Source of the DNA: Sneathiella glossodoripedis JCM 23214
Lineage (GTDB): Bacteria > Pseudomonadota > Alphaproteobacteria > Sneathiellales > Sneathiellaceae
DNA: 64,000 nucleotides
Direction of reading: 5' to 3'
NCBI RefSeq assembly: GCF_000616095.1
Contig: NZ_BAMS01000003.1
Location: 62,001 to 126,000, forward strand
Both the position numbers and the translations under genes were made by a program. Shown one piece after another: positions 1 to 8,917 of this stretch. The notes beneath the pieces are model-generated. The model saw only the letters and a program-made list of their open reading frames with translations, made no database searches and was not told where the DNA came from. Every line of letters begins with the position of its first letter. Within the stretch, counting starts at the first letter, position 1.

Positions 1-1
1 A

Positions 2-1638
2 GAGGGAAGCCTGTTGATGGCGACATTGCTGTCATGGTTCCCGATGCTGCTGCTCATTGGTGTGTGGATCTTCTTCATGCGTCAAATGCAAGGCGGTGGC
101 GGTAAAGCATGGGGTTTGGCAAATCAAAAGCAAAACTGCTGACAGAAAAGCAGGGCCGAGTGACCTTTGAAGATGTCGCGGGTATTGAAGAAGCCAAGGA
201 AGAGCTTGAGGAAGTTGTGGATTTTCTGAAAAATCCGCAAAAATATCAGCGTCTTGGCGGTAAAATTCCAAAAGGCTGTCTGCTGGTGGGCCCTCCGGGT
301 ACTGGTAAGACATTGCTTGCACGTTCTGTTGCAGGTGAAGCCAATGTTCCCTTCTTCACCATTTCCGGCTCTGACTTTGTGGAAATGTTTGTCGGTGTTG
401 GCGCGAGCCGTGTTCGCGACATGTTCGAGCAGGGTAAGAAAAACGCTCCCTGTATCATCTTTATTGACGAGATTGACGCAGTTGGACGTCATCGTGGTGC
501 TGGCCTTGGTGGTGGCAATGACGAACGCGAGCAGACATTGAACCAGTTACTGGTTGAGATGGACGGCTTCGAAGCTAATGAAGGTGTCATTCTGATTGCA
601 GCGACCAACCGTCCTGATGTGCTTGATCCTGCGTTATTGCGTCCGGGTCGTTTTGACCGTCAGGTGGTTGTTCCAAATCCTGATATCATCGGCCGCGAGA
701 AGATCCTGAAAGTGCATATGCGTAAAGTTCCCCTTGCCAATGACGTCAATGCGAGAACTATTGCGCGCGGAACACCAGGCTTTTCGGGTGCTGATCTTGC
801 CAACCTGGTGAATGAGGCTGCGTTGCTGGCAGCGCGTAAATCACGCCGTCTGGTTACCCAGCAGGAATTTGAAGAAGCCAAGGACAAAGTCATGATGGGC
901 ACAGAGCGTCGCTCCATGGTGATGTCCGAAGAGGAGAAAAAGCTGACCGCCTATCATGAAGGTGGCCATGCGCTGGTTGGCATGCATATGAAGGCATCCG
1001 ATCCGATCCACAAGGCGACGATTATTCCGCGGGGTCGTGCACTGGGTATGGTGATGCGCCTGCCTGAAAAAGACAGTTATTCGTTGCGCCGTGACCAGTG
1101 TCTTGCTCACTTGGCGGTGGCCATGGGTGGCCGTATTGCCGAAGAGATGATCTTTGGTCATGATGCGGTAACAACCGGTGCCTCAGGTGATATCAAGATG
1201 GCGACAGATATGGCTCGCCGGATGGTGACCGAATGGGGACTTTCTGACAAGTTGGGGCCGTTGATGTATAGCGCCAATCAGGAAGAAGTATTCCTTGGTC
1301 ATTCTGTTGCGCAACAGAAAAACGTTTCTGATGCGACAGCTCAGCTGATTGATCAGGAAGTGCGCCGCTTCGTCGAGGAAGGCGAAGAGACTGCCCGTAA
1401 GATTTTGACAGAAAATATCGAGCAGCTTCATCGGATTGCCAAAGGTCTGCTGGAATATGAAACCCTGTCAGGCGACGAGATCAAAATCCTGATGGACGGC
1501 GGTGATATTCATCGGCCAGAAGATGACGATCCAACCATTGATCAGGGACCGGGCTCAACCGTACCTGAAGCTGATGGGCATAAAAAATCCGGACCAGAAG
1601 GGGGCGGGCTTGAGCCCGAACCACAGCCGGGCTCATAA
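2..1638 (+). CDS. ftsH: ATP-dependent zinc metalloprotease FtsH, 5' partial, frameshifted
   Basis: Membrane-bound AAA+ protease that degrades misfolded membrane proteins and regulators such as RpoH. The window begins inside the gene. Bases 2-107 read in a second frame as the second transmembrane helix ([19 protein letters not shown]) and the Gly-rich linker; the rest reads from 109. One missing base near 107-108 (GCATGGGG, expected GCAATGGGG) explains the shift. Visible motifs: Walker A GPPGTGKT, Walker B IIFIDEID, second region of homology RPGRFDRQ, and the zinc site HEGGH at about 955-969, where most FtsH proteins have HEAGH. The C-terminal tail is Pro/Gly/Glu rich, as is usual. folP follows within 10 bases, so co-transcription is likely. 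The family call is certain; the break is very probably a sequence error because FtsH is needed for growth in most relatives. Confidence 0.97.
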
Positions 1639-1647
1639 GGTTTGGTG

Positions 1648-2721
1648 ATGACAAATCTGACAAAAGGCTCCGCTTTGCCGCGGAGCCTTTCTGAATCTGA
1701 AAGGGTGTATCTTGCGCCCAGTCAGACAAAAACAGGTGATATGCTGACGGTAGCCATCCGCGAGGGCGCTGTTGTCCGGCTTATGGCTGATTTTGAGCGG
1801 GCGGATGTTAAAGCCTGGAGCCGTAATCTTCAATCACATGCAGAGGATGTGACGAGGCAGCTGGACGCCTTGGCCGCATATGATGGACTGCGACTGCAAA
1901 AGCAGCAAGCAGGGCCGGAGATTATGGGGATTGTGAATGTCACACCGGACAGTTTTTCGGATGGAGGGCAATTTGATAGCACCGAGCGTGCCATAGCCCA
2001 TGCCCGAAAATTGGCAGAAGAAGGTGCGACTATTCTGGATTTCGGGGGGGAGAGTACCCGCCCGGGCGCCGATCTTGTTGAAGTCGGAACGGAAATAAAG
2101 CGTATTGTGCCGGTCATTGAAAGAGCAAAGGGTTTTGCCCCGTTCCTGTCAGCCGATACCCGAAAAGCTGAAGTCATGGATGCTGCCATTCAGGCGGGTG
2201 CCAATATGATCAATGACGTAACGGCGCTTGAATATGAAGAGGGCAGCCTGCAAATCGCGGCGCGAAATAATGTCCGCGTGTGCCTGATGCACAGTTCTGC
2301 TGATCCTAAGGTCATGCAGGACAATCCAAGTTATGATCACGTTCTTTTTGACGTTATTGATTATCTGAAAGAGCGAATTGCTGTATGTGAAAATGCAGGA
2401 CTGGATAAAAGCAGGATCATTGTTGATCCGGGTATCGGGTTTGGCAAGACGGTTCAACATAATCTGGTGCTGCTTAAAGGGTTACATTTTTTTCACTCCC
2501 TTGGGTGTCTGGTGTTGCTCGGGGCATCGCGAAAATCCTTTATTGGAAAGATCGATCAAATGGCGCCACCGCATCCTCAGGAGCGTATCGGCGGAAGCTT
2601 GAGTGCGGTATTGATGGGGCTTCGAGCCGGCGTTCAGATATTCAGGGTTCATGATGTTGCACAGACCCGCCAGGCAATTGCAATTTGGCGGGCTATGGAC
2701 GATACTTCATTGATAGATTAG
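1648..2721 (+). CDS. folP: Dihydropteroate synthase FolP
   Basis: Joins 6-hydroxymethyl-7,8-dihydropterin diphosphate to p-aminobenzoate, the sulfonamide-sensitive step of folate synthesis in the cytoplasm. The TIM-barrel signatures are present: [14 protein letters not shown], the [12 protein letters not shown] pterin-binding loop, DPGIGFGKT and GASRKSFIG. The protein is about 357 residues, longer than the usual 270-290, because roughly 90 residues precede the barrel; this N-terminal extension is poorly conserved and I assign it no function. I chose the ATG at 1648 with AAGG upstream rather than the TTG at 1642. It sits directly after ftsH and before glmM, a common alphaproteobacterial and enterobacterial order. 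Confidence 0.95.
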   Translation: MTNLTKGSALPRSLSESERVYLAPSQTKTGDMLTVAIREGAVVRLMADFERADVKAWSRNLQSHAEDVTRQLDALAAYDGLRLQKQQAGPEIMGIVNVTPDSFSDGGQFDSTERAIAHARKLAEEGATILDFGGESTRPGADLVEVGTEIKRIVPVIERAKGFAPFLSADTRKAEVMDAAIQAGANMINDVTALEYEEGSLQIAARNNVRVCLMHSSADPKVMQDNPSYDHVLFDVIDYLKERIAVCENAGLDKSRIIVDPGIGFGKTVQHNLVLLKGLHFFHSLGCLVLLGASRKSFIGKIDQMAPPHPQERIGGSLSAVLMGLRAGVQIFRVHDVAQTRQAIAIWRAMDDTSLID

Positions 2722-2768
2722 GCGGGGCGGGACCTGCGGGTCGCCCGTTGAGGGGTAAATATTCGAAA

Positions 2769-4117
2769 ATGAGTCGCAAGTATTTTGGAACAGATGGCAT
2801 CCGTGGCACCGCCAACAAGGAGCCCATGACGGCCGAAATTGCCCTAAAAGTTGGCAAGGCCGCGGGAAAGCGATTTGCCGGGCGTGGGAATTTTCGCCAC
2901 CGCGTGGTGATCGGAAAAGATACACGTCTGTCTGGCTACATGATCGAACCGGCGCTGACCGCCGGATTTATTTCTGTTGGTATGGATGTCATTCTGGTGG
3001 GGCCGCTGCCAACCCCCGCTATTGCAATGCTGACCCGGTCGCTGCGAGCGGATCTGGGTGTCATGATTTCAGCGTCGCATAACGCGTTCGAAGATAATGG
3101 GATTAAACTGTTTGGCCCGGATGGTTACAAGCTGTCTGACAAGGTGGAATTGCAGATCGAAGCGGCTATTGAGAAATCAGAGGATATTGAGCTGGCGGCG
3201 CCGGCAAAGTTGGGCCGCGCCACACGTCTGGAGGATGCGCGGGGGCGCTATATCGAATTTGCCAAAAGCAGCTTTCCTAAAAATCAGTTGCTCAAAGGCT
3301 TAAGATCGTGGTCGATTGCGCCAATGGTGCAGCCTACAAGGTCGCCCCAACCGTTTTGTGGGAATTGGAAGCTGAGGTTGTTTCCATGGGTGTTACCCCC
3401 GACGGCTTTAACATCAATGAGGGATGCGGCTCCACCGCGACTGAAGCCATGTGCGCACGCGTCGTGAAGGAGGGGGCGGATCTTGGTATTGCTCTTGATG
3501 GAGATGCGGACCGGTTGATCATGTGCGATGAAAAAGGGGAGCTGATTGACGGCGATCAGCTTATGGCGTTGATCGCTGCCAGCTGGGCCGAACGCGGGCA
3601 GTTGCAGGGAGGTGGCCTTGTTGCAACGGTGATGTCCAATATGGGGCTGGAAAAGTTTCTGAATGAGCGAGGACTGGATCTGGTTCGAACCGCAGTTGGG
3701 GACCGCTATGTAGTCGAACATATGCGGGCAAATGGTTATAATCTGGGCGGTGAACAATCCGGTCATATGGTGATGAGCGATTTCGCCACCACAGGCGATG
3801 GATTGATCGCGGCGCTACAGGTGTTATCGGTGATTGTTGAGCAGAAAAAGCCAGTTAGCGAGATTTGCAGAAGTTTCGATCCTTATCCGCAAATTCTTAA
3901 AAATGTGCGCTTTTCAGGCACAGATCCTTTGAATGCGGATCGGGTTCAGGATGCGATTGCTGCTGGTGAGGAAAAACTGGGTGACAGCGGGCGGCTGCTG
4001 ATCCGTAAATCCGGCACCGAGCCGCTTATCCGTGTAATGGGTGAAGGGGTGGATGTTGATCTGGTAACAGCAGTGGTCGACGATATTGTTGGCGAAGTGG
4101 AGCAGGTATCCAGTTGA
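2769..4117 (+). CDS. glmM: Phosphoglucosamine mutase GlmM, frameshifted
   Basis: Interconverts glucosamine-6-phosphate and glucosamine-1-phosphate on the route to UDP-GlcNAc, peptidoglycan and LPS. Starts at ATG 2769 ([13 protein letters not shown]). The phosphoserine loop is MISASHN, the metal loop DGDADR, the sugar loop GEQSGHMV and the phosphate loop [15 protein letters not shown]. The frame changes near 3302: reading CTTAAGATC as CTTAAAGATC restores the [11 protein letters not shown] strand and gives a 449-residue protein, the normal family length. The enzyme is essential, so a real null mutation is implausible. Its stop lies 20 bases before the thiD start. Confidence 0.96.
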
Positions 4118-4137
4118 TCACCTTGGGGGGAGATGCG

Positions 4138-4938
4138 ATGAAGGGACGTGTTTTAACGATTGCTGGTTCTGACTCCGGTGGCGGCGCCGGAATTCAGGCC
4201 GATTTAAAAGCGATTACAGCTCTTGGCGGTTTTGGCGCTTCGGCCCTGACGGCGCTGACTTCCCAAAATACCTTGGGTGTTACTGATATCATGGCGATTG
4301 ATCCTGCTTTCGTGGTTGAGCAGATCCGCGTTGTCAAAGAAGATATTGGTCTTGATGCAATCAAAATTGGTATGTTGCACCGCGTTGAAGTTATTAACGC
4401 CATTGCCGACTATTTTGACGAAACCAGTGAGTTGCCACCGATTGTGCTGGATCCGGTGATGATTGCAAAAGGCGGTGCAGCTCTGCTGAAAAGCGATGCT
4501 GAAAAAGCCGTTGTTACCCGCTTGGTATCGACCCACACAACACTGCTCACCCCCAATGTTCCAGAGGCTGAAAAACTGGTTGGTCATGAGATCAGAACAG
4601 AAGCTGATATGAAAGAAGCGGCTGAGCAGTTGCTGGATATGGGGCCCGGTGCGGTTCTGCTGAAAGGCGGACATATGGAGGGGCCGTCTGTGATTGATTT
4701 GCTTATGACGCGGGAGGCTACACATCGATTTGAGCATCCTCGCATTTATAGTGAACATACCCATGGTACTGGCTGTACACTGTCGTCAGCTATTGCAACA
4801 GGACTTGCCCAACAAATGAGCCTTAAAGACAGTGTCGAGAGGGCGCTTCGTTATGTGGAGATTGCGATTGAGACGGCGCCCGGCTATGGAAAAGGCCATG
4901 GCCCCTTAAATCACGGGCACACTGTTTCACCATTTTAA
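4138..4938 (+). CDS. thiD: Hydroxymethylpyrimidine/phosphomethylpyrimidine kinase ThiD
   Basis: Phosphorylates HMP and HMP-phosphate in thiamine synthesis and salvage. Ribokinase-fold features are visible: the N-terminal IAGSDSGGGAGIQADLK, LLTPNVPEAE in the middle and the anion hole HGTGCTLSSAIA near residue 215. About 266 residues, normal for the family. ATG 4138 is preferred over an upstream TTG because GGGGGGAG lies just before it. It is last in the ftsH-folP-glmM-thiD run. No thiamine-pyrophosphate riboswitch was seen in front of it, so it probably depends on the upstream promoter. Confidence 0.93.
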   Translation: MKGRVLTIAGSDSGGGAGIQADLKAITALGGFGASALTALTSQNTLGVTDIMAIDPAFVVEQIRVVKEDIGLDAIKIGMLHRVEVINAIADYFDETSELPPIVLDPVMIAKGGAALLKSDAEKAVVTRLVSTHTTLLTPNVPEAEKLVGHEIRTEADMKEAAEQLLDMGPGAVLLKGGHMEGPSVIDLLMTREATHRFEHPRIYSEHTHGTGCTLSSAIATGLAQQMSLKDSVERALRYVEIAIETAPGYGKGHGPLNHGHTVSPF

Positions 4939-4944
4939 GTATTT

Positions 4945-5676
4945 TCAGGCAATCAGATTGATTATCGGCTCCGCGCTGGCCGGAGGTGTGTTCCCGTTGG
5001 CGGCTTCCTGATCTGTGTCTTCGGTTTCGCCTGCGCGTTCCGCCTGACGTTCCGCGATTAGATCAGCCTGAGCTTCATTTCGCTGTTTGGCTGCTGCTGC
5101 GGCAACTGCTTTATCCTGAGCAGAGGGTTCAGCAGGTGCGAGAGCGGCCCGAATGACCACTTCCATTTTTGCGACAGTGGCTGCGGGGTCATCAGGGACG
5201 GGCGCGGTGTCAATCTTGACCTCACCGCCAACAGCATATCGTTCGCCATCAGGTCCCGTTTGATACTCATAGGTAGGCGCGCTGGCATAAGGACCACCGA
5301 CAGCGGCATGGGCCTGTTCATGCGCTCGAACCTCACGGTCGCGCGCTTTGAGTGTGTCGATTTGCTCCTGCTCCGCTTCTTCTTTGGCTTCCAGTTGTTT
5401 TTCCTCCGCACGAGAAACCTGATCCTTTTGCTGCTTATCGCCAGTTTCATCAACTTCTTCGCCTTGCAGGGCAGTTATGTTGGCTGCTGATAACTGTCCG
5501 CCTGGGGTATAATTTTCGGAAGTTGCTTTTTCACCTTGTGCAGGCGCGGGAGCGGGATCCGCTATTTCTGTGACCGAGACGTTGGACGCAGGCGCAGCAG
5601 TTGCGGTTGTAGCTTGCGAGGACGCGAAGCCACTATGTGCCAGAGTAAGTTGGGGGAGACTGGCGGACTGGATCAT
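4945..5676 (-). CDS. SprA-related putative metalloprotease domain protein
   Basis: A 243-residue low-complexity protein with one ordered block near the middle: REVRAHEQAHAAVGG followed by a Tyr-rich strand and YAVGGEVKIDTAPVPDDPA. The HEQAH sequence in this setting matches the SprA-related family, annotated elsewhere as putative metalloproteases. The flanks are Ala/Gln/Glu-rich, with a charged, probably coiled-coil stretch (AEEKQLEAKEEAEQEQ) before the HExxH. No signal peptide or membrane helix is evident. It runs convergently into thiD with only 6 bases between stops, and lies 17 bases downstream of a compositionally similar gene. Catalytic activity is inferred from HEQAH only. ATG 5676 is used; TTG 5679 is possible. 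Confidence 0.75.
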   Translation of the reverse strand: MIQSASLPQLTLAHSGFASSQATTATAAPASNVSVTEIADPAPAPAQGEKATSENYTPGGQLSAANITALQGEEVDETGDKQQKDQVSRAEEKQLEAKEEAEQEQIDTLKARDREVRAHEQAHAAVGGPYASAPTYEYQTGPDGERYAVGGEVKIDTAPVPDDPAATVAKMEVVIRAALAPAEPSAQDKAVAAAAAKQRNEAQADLIAERQAERAGETEDTDQEAANGNTPPASAEPIINLIA

Positions 5677-5693
5677 CAAAGACCGCTAGATCG

Positions 5694-6140
5694 TTAAATC
5701 TGCAGGTTCAAGGGGTTTCTTGCAGATCGACCGGCAGAGTCGGTGTCTTCACCGACGGGAACCTCATCAGCGCTGTTGCTGCGAGACTGTGCGGCTTCTT
5801 CTTCAAGTTCCTGAACCTCGGCTGTTGCAGCGGCTACGCCGTTCTGCTCATCATTTTGAGCGCCAAGCTCTGCGACGGCATTTTCAGTATCTTGTGATGT
5901 CGTTACAAAACGTTGTTCAGAAACGGCCAAGTCTTCCTGAACCTGCTGAAGGGCTGTGACAGCTTCGACGGAGATTTGGGCACTATTGGTAGATGGAACA
6001 ACGGGAGCGTTTGAGCCTGCCTGACCCTTCGCTTCCTCAGCGGCGGGCGAGTCAAAATGCTGCTCCGGAATTTCTGGTTTGGCTTCTGCCCCGCGAACGG
6101 GGAGATTGGCGCTGGGTGCACCAATTGATGCAGATAACAT
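5694..6140 (-). CDS. Hypothetical Ala/Glu/Gln-rich protein
   Basis: 148 residues with no family I recognise. It is rich in Ala, Glu, Gln and Ser, has a predicted helical centre (VEAVTALQQVQEDLAVSEQ) and a Glu-rich helix near residue 110, and no signal peptide or transmembrane segment. Its composition resembles the SprA-related gene that follows 17 bases downstream, so the two look co-transcribed and may act together. AAAGGA lies 5' of the ATG. Reality is supported by the clean start, the good ribosome site and the tight spacing; function is unknown. Confidence 0.6.
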   Translation of the reverse strand: MLSASIGAPSANLPVRGAEAKPEIPEQHFDSPAAEEAKGQAGSNAPVVPSTNSAQISVEAVTALQQVQEDLAVSEQRFVTTSQDTENAVAELGAQNDEQNGVAAATAEVQELEEEAAQSRSNSADEVPVGEDTDSAGRSARNPLNLQI

Positions 6141-6265
6141 TACTTATCCTTTCGGATTTCTATACCTTTAAAGGGCCTTCTGGCACTTATCTTTAATTAC
6201 TAATATGAAACTGTTAACTAACTCTTAAGAAATAAGGTTAACGGACAGAATCAACAAAACCACAC

Positions 6266-7438
6266 TTATAGTGCCGCGACTTCAGAGATGAACTTATCCA
6301 ACTCTTCTTCGCTATTGTAATAGTGAAAAGAGGCACGAACAATTGTTCCCAGATTTCTGCGTTCCATGTCATAGCGGGTGGAGACAATGCTGGAAGTTGA
6401 AACATTGATAGATGAATTGGCCAGATGTTTCTTGATCGCGAGCGCGTCATATGTCGCGTGGCTGAAAGTGACCATGCCACCCTTTTCCAATCCGATGTCG
6501 TGAACTGTGACATCTGGAAGAGCGGACAGTCTTTCGCGGGCGCTAGCTGCCAGTTTGCGAAGACGATTTGACGCTGTTTCAATGCCGATATTCAATAAAT
6601 AGTCGACGGCAGCGCCCAGTCCAATGACGTTTGCGATGTTAAATTCCCAATTTTCGAAGCGGCGGGCGTCGGCTCTCATCTCATAGCTGTCCTTGCCTGT
6701 CCATGTGGCACTGTGCAGGTCGAGAAAGGGCGGCTCCAATTGGTCCATAAAGCTTTTGCGAACATATAAAAAACCAGTGCCACGAGGGCCGCGAAGATAT
6801 TTGCGACCGGTAGCAGACAGCATGTCGCATCCGATTTCCTCTACGTCTACTGGGATTTGCCCAACAGATTGACAGGCATCCAAAAGATAAGGAATTCCGT
6901 GTTTTCTGGCGACTTTCCCAATTTCGGCTGAGGGATTGATGAGGCCCCCATTGGTCGGGATGTGACTGATGGATATAAGCTTTACCTTGTCAGAAATGCA
7001 CTGCTCCAGTGCGTTTACATCCAACTGGCCGCTTGCATCTGAGGGGACAACCTCGATTTTGACGCCTTTGTTCTTTGCCGCCTGCAAATAGGTGATGACG
7101 TTGCTGGCATACTCTGCTTCGGCGGTGAGGATTACATCGCCCTTTTTCAGGTTCAGGCCATGAAAGGCCATCATCCATCCCGCAGTGGCGTTTTCAACAA
7201 GCGCGATTTCGCTCCGATCAGAATTGATCAGTTCCGCGATTGCATCATAGGTTCGTTCAAACGCGGGCATGGCGCGGGCATGTGCTTCATATCCGCCAAT
7301 TTTCAATTCAAGATCGAGATGTTCAAGCACAGCGCTATGAACTGCACTTGGCATGAGAGCAGAACCTGCATTATTCAGATGGATGACGCTTTGTGTTCCG
7401 GGCGTATCTCTTCGGATTGTCTCAAGGTTAAAACTCAT
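6266..7438 (-). CDS. Class V aminotransferase-fold PLP enzyme
   Basis: 390-residue fold-type I PLP enzyme of the cysteine desulfurase/isopenicillin epimerase branch. N-terminal HLNNAGSALMP matches the substrate-binding start of this class, LLDACQSVGQ holds the PLP-contacting Asp and Gln, and SATGRKYLRGPRGTGFLY carries the Schiff-base lysine. The C-terminal small domain ends in FHYYNSEEELDKF, typical of the class. There is no mobile cysteine loop as in IscS/SufS, so cysteine desulfuration is not assured. Its start overlaps the stop of the upstream paralogue by 4 bases (ATGA), showing translational coupling. The substrate is unknown. Confidence 0.88.
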   Translation of the reverse strand: MSFNLETIRRDTPGTQSVIHLNNAGSALMPSAVHSAVLEHLDLELKIGGYEAHARAMPAFERTYDAIAELINSDRSEIALVENATAGWMMAFHGLNLKKGDVILTAEAEYASNVITYLQAAKNKGVKIEVVPSDASGQLDVNALEQCISDKVKLISISHIPTNGGLINPSAEIGKVARKHGIPYLLDACQSVGQIPVDVEEIGCDMLSATGRKYLRGPRGTGFLYVRKSFMDQLEPPFLDLHSATWTGKDSYEMRADARRFENWEFNIANVIGLGAAVDYLLNIGIETASNRLRKLAASARERLSALPDVTVHDIGLEKGGMVTFSHATYDALAIKKHLANSSINVSTSSIVSTRYDMERRNLGTIVRASFHYYNSEEELDKFISEVAAL

Positions 7439-8580
7439 TTATTGGCCCCCAGTAAATTTTCCAACGCGTTTAGCAAACGGTCGCAATCTTGTTGTGTGTT
7501 ATATAAATGCGGTGTGATCCGAAGGGAATTTCCCCGAATGGAAACAAATATTTTTTGTGCAGCCAGACTGTCCAGCAAATCTGCTGGAAACCCACCCGGA
7601 CTTTCCAGACCCAAAAAGTGTTTGGCGCGGAACTCTTCTGGTGGTGACGTCAAGCCAATTGCCGATGCCTGTTCTGCTATCCTCTTGTTGATCTGGCCCA
7701 GCGTTTCATAAATATTTGCCGGATCCCAGTCCAAAATCTGCTCAAGCGCACTGATAGCAGCGGGAAGGAGTGCGAAATTTGCCCGTTGTCCCATATCAAA
7801 GCGGGTTGCCCCGGGTTGATAATCAGCCTGATAATTCACCAGACCTGCAAAATTTTCAGAACCAGCCCGGTTCAGCCAGTTATATTCGATTGGTTCCCCA
7901 TCCTGCTGGTGAGGTGCAACATACATCATGCCGATGGAGTAGGGGGAGAGCAGCCATTTATAGGCTGCGACAATCAGAAAATCCGGCTGAACAGCCTGTA
8001 TATCGAGGGGGAGCGCCCCCAGTGACTGGGTTACATCGAGCACAAGTTTTGCGCCTACCGCTCTTAGGGCGCTGCCAATCTGAACCAGATCGATGAAGCC
8101 ACCGTCCGCCCAGTGATTGTTGGCAAGTGCTGCAAGGCCAACAGTATCGTCAATCCTGTCCAAGACCGCTCGTGTCCAGTCGCGATCCGCAGGTGTATCT
8201 ACAACCTCGATCACTGCGCCGCTGTCAGCCGCGAGCTTTTGCCAGCAGTAAATATTGCTTGGAAACTGGTCTTCGAGCACAAGTATTTTCTGCCCCCGGG
8301 ATAGGGTGATATTGCGAGCCGCAATGGCGAGCCCGTAGGAGGCAGAAGGAATAATCGCGATATTGTCGCTTTTCGTATTGACCAATTTGGCGAACAGTTT
8401 TTTCAGATAGGCCGACTCGGTGAAAAAATCCTCTGAGGTCATTTGCCAGGGGGTGGATTTGCGACAAAGCCCTTCAATGCCTGCAGCAGTTGTCTGTTTT
8501 GAAAGGGGGGACATATAGGCGCAGTTGAAATAGGCAACATCCTCTGGGATGTCGAAAAGATGTCTTTTGTTTGCCAGCAT
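7435..8580 (-). CDS. Second class V aminotransferase-fold PLP enzyme
   Basis: 381-residue PLP enzyme, distantly related to its downstream neighbour. It starts with VAYFNCAYMSPLS, carries LVLDVTQSLGALPLD with the PLP-binding Asp, and IVAAYKWLLSPYSIGMMY with the predicted Schiff-base Lys. The kynureninase/isopenicillin-epimerase-like branch of class V is the best fit. It is the first gene of a minus-strand run and is divergent from serC across 337 bases. Pairing of two non-identical class V enzymes in one operon suggests either sequential steps or a heteromer; the sequence does not decide which. Confidence 0.87.
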   Translation of the reverse strand: MLANKRHLFDIPEDVAYFNCAYMSPLSKQTTAAGIEGLCRKSTPWQMTSEDFFTESAYLKKLFAKLVNTKSDNIAIIPSASYGLAIAARNITLSRGQKILVLEDQFPSNIYCWQKLAADSGAVIEVVDTPADRDWTRAVLDRIDDTVGLAALANNHWADGGFIDLVQIGSALRAVGAKLVLDVTQSLGALPLDIQAVQPDFLIVAAYKWLLSPYSIGMMYVAPHQQDGEPIEYNWLNRAGSENFAGLVNYQADYQPGATRFDMGQRANFALLPAAISALEQILDWDPANIYETLGQINKRIAEQASAIGLTSPPEEFRAKHFLGLESPGGFPADLLDSLAAQKIFVSIRGNSLRITPHLYNTQQDCDRLLNALENLLGANK

Positions 8581-8831
8581 CGGGGACCTCTGATTGTTTG
8601 ATGTCCATTTTTATATGCCCATCCCAAATAGGCCAGCGTTAATTTGTCATTGAGACAATTTACAAGTTTGTTCAACGGCTTAAGTGGATGAGGAATTTGT
8701 CCGGTAGTCGGTTTGATTTGGCTCTGATGGGGAAGTTTAAGGGAGAGTTGCGCGCAAGATCCGATCACGCTTTGCCGCGAGAAGAGCCGGATAGCTTCAG
8801 AATATTTTTTACTGCACTGCACAAAAAGCAT

Positions 8832-8859
8832 TTGACATCGTAAGTTGCATCCATAGTAT
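8832..8859 (+). promoter_or_regulatory. Predicted sigma-70 promoter of serC-serA
   Basis: TTGACA at 8832-8837 is a perfect -35 box, and TAGTAT at 8854-8859 matches four of six -10 positions, with a 16-base spacer. Transcription would begin near 8866, leaving a leader of about 50 bases that contains the hairpin at 8873-8890. Prediction from sequence only. Confidence 0.5.
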
Positions 8860-8872
8860 CCGCTGTGGGCCA

Positions 8873-8890
8873 CATCCCCCCACCGGGATG
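8873..8890 (+). ncRNA. Leader hairpin before serC, candidate serC RNA motif
   Basis: CATCCC (8873-8878) pairs with GGGATG (8885-8890) around the loop CCCACC, just upstream of GGAAGG and the serC start. A conserved cis-regulatory RNA called the serC motif is known in front of serC-serA operons of alphaproteobacteria; position, size and gene context fit it here. I cannot confirm the match to the covariance model by eye. Confidence 0.45.
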
Positions 8891-8917
8891 CTCTAGACTG
8901 GAAGGTTTAGTATTAAA

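Larger units (their letters stand above)
8581..8917. other. Divergent intergenic region before serC
   Basis: 337 bases between a minus-strand PLP enzyme and serC. The right part holds a recognisable promoter and a leader hairpin for serC, listed separately. The left part should hold the promoter of the minus-strand operon, but I see no strong consensus there. No credible coding sequence was found; the one long minus-strand frame entering this region is out of frame with the neighbouring gene and lacks family features. Confidence 0.6.

Noticed and set aside
2685-3467. GlmM read as two separate genes, or programmed frameshifting
   Set aside because: No slippery heptamer with a downstream structure is evident, and the same pattern occurs in seventeen other genes. 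A lost base is the simpler explanation.
4080-4150. Thiamine-pyrophosphate riboswitch before thiD
   Set aside because: Only 20 bases separate glmM and thiD and no THI-box sequence is present.
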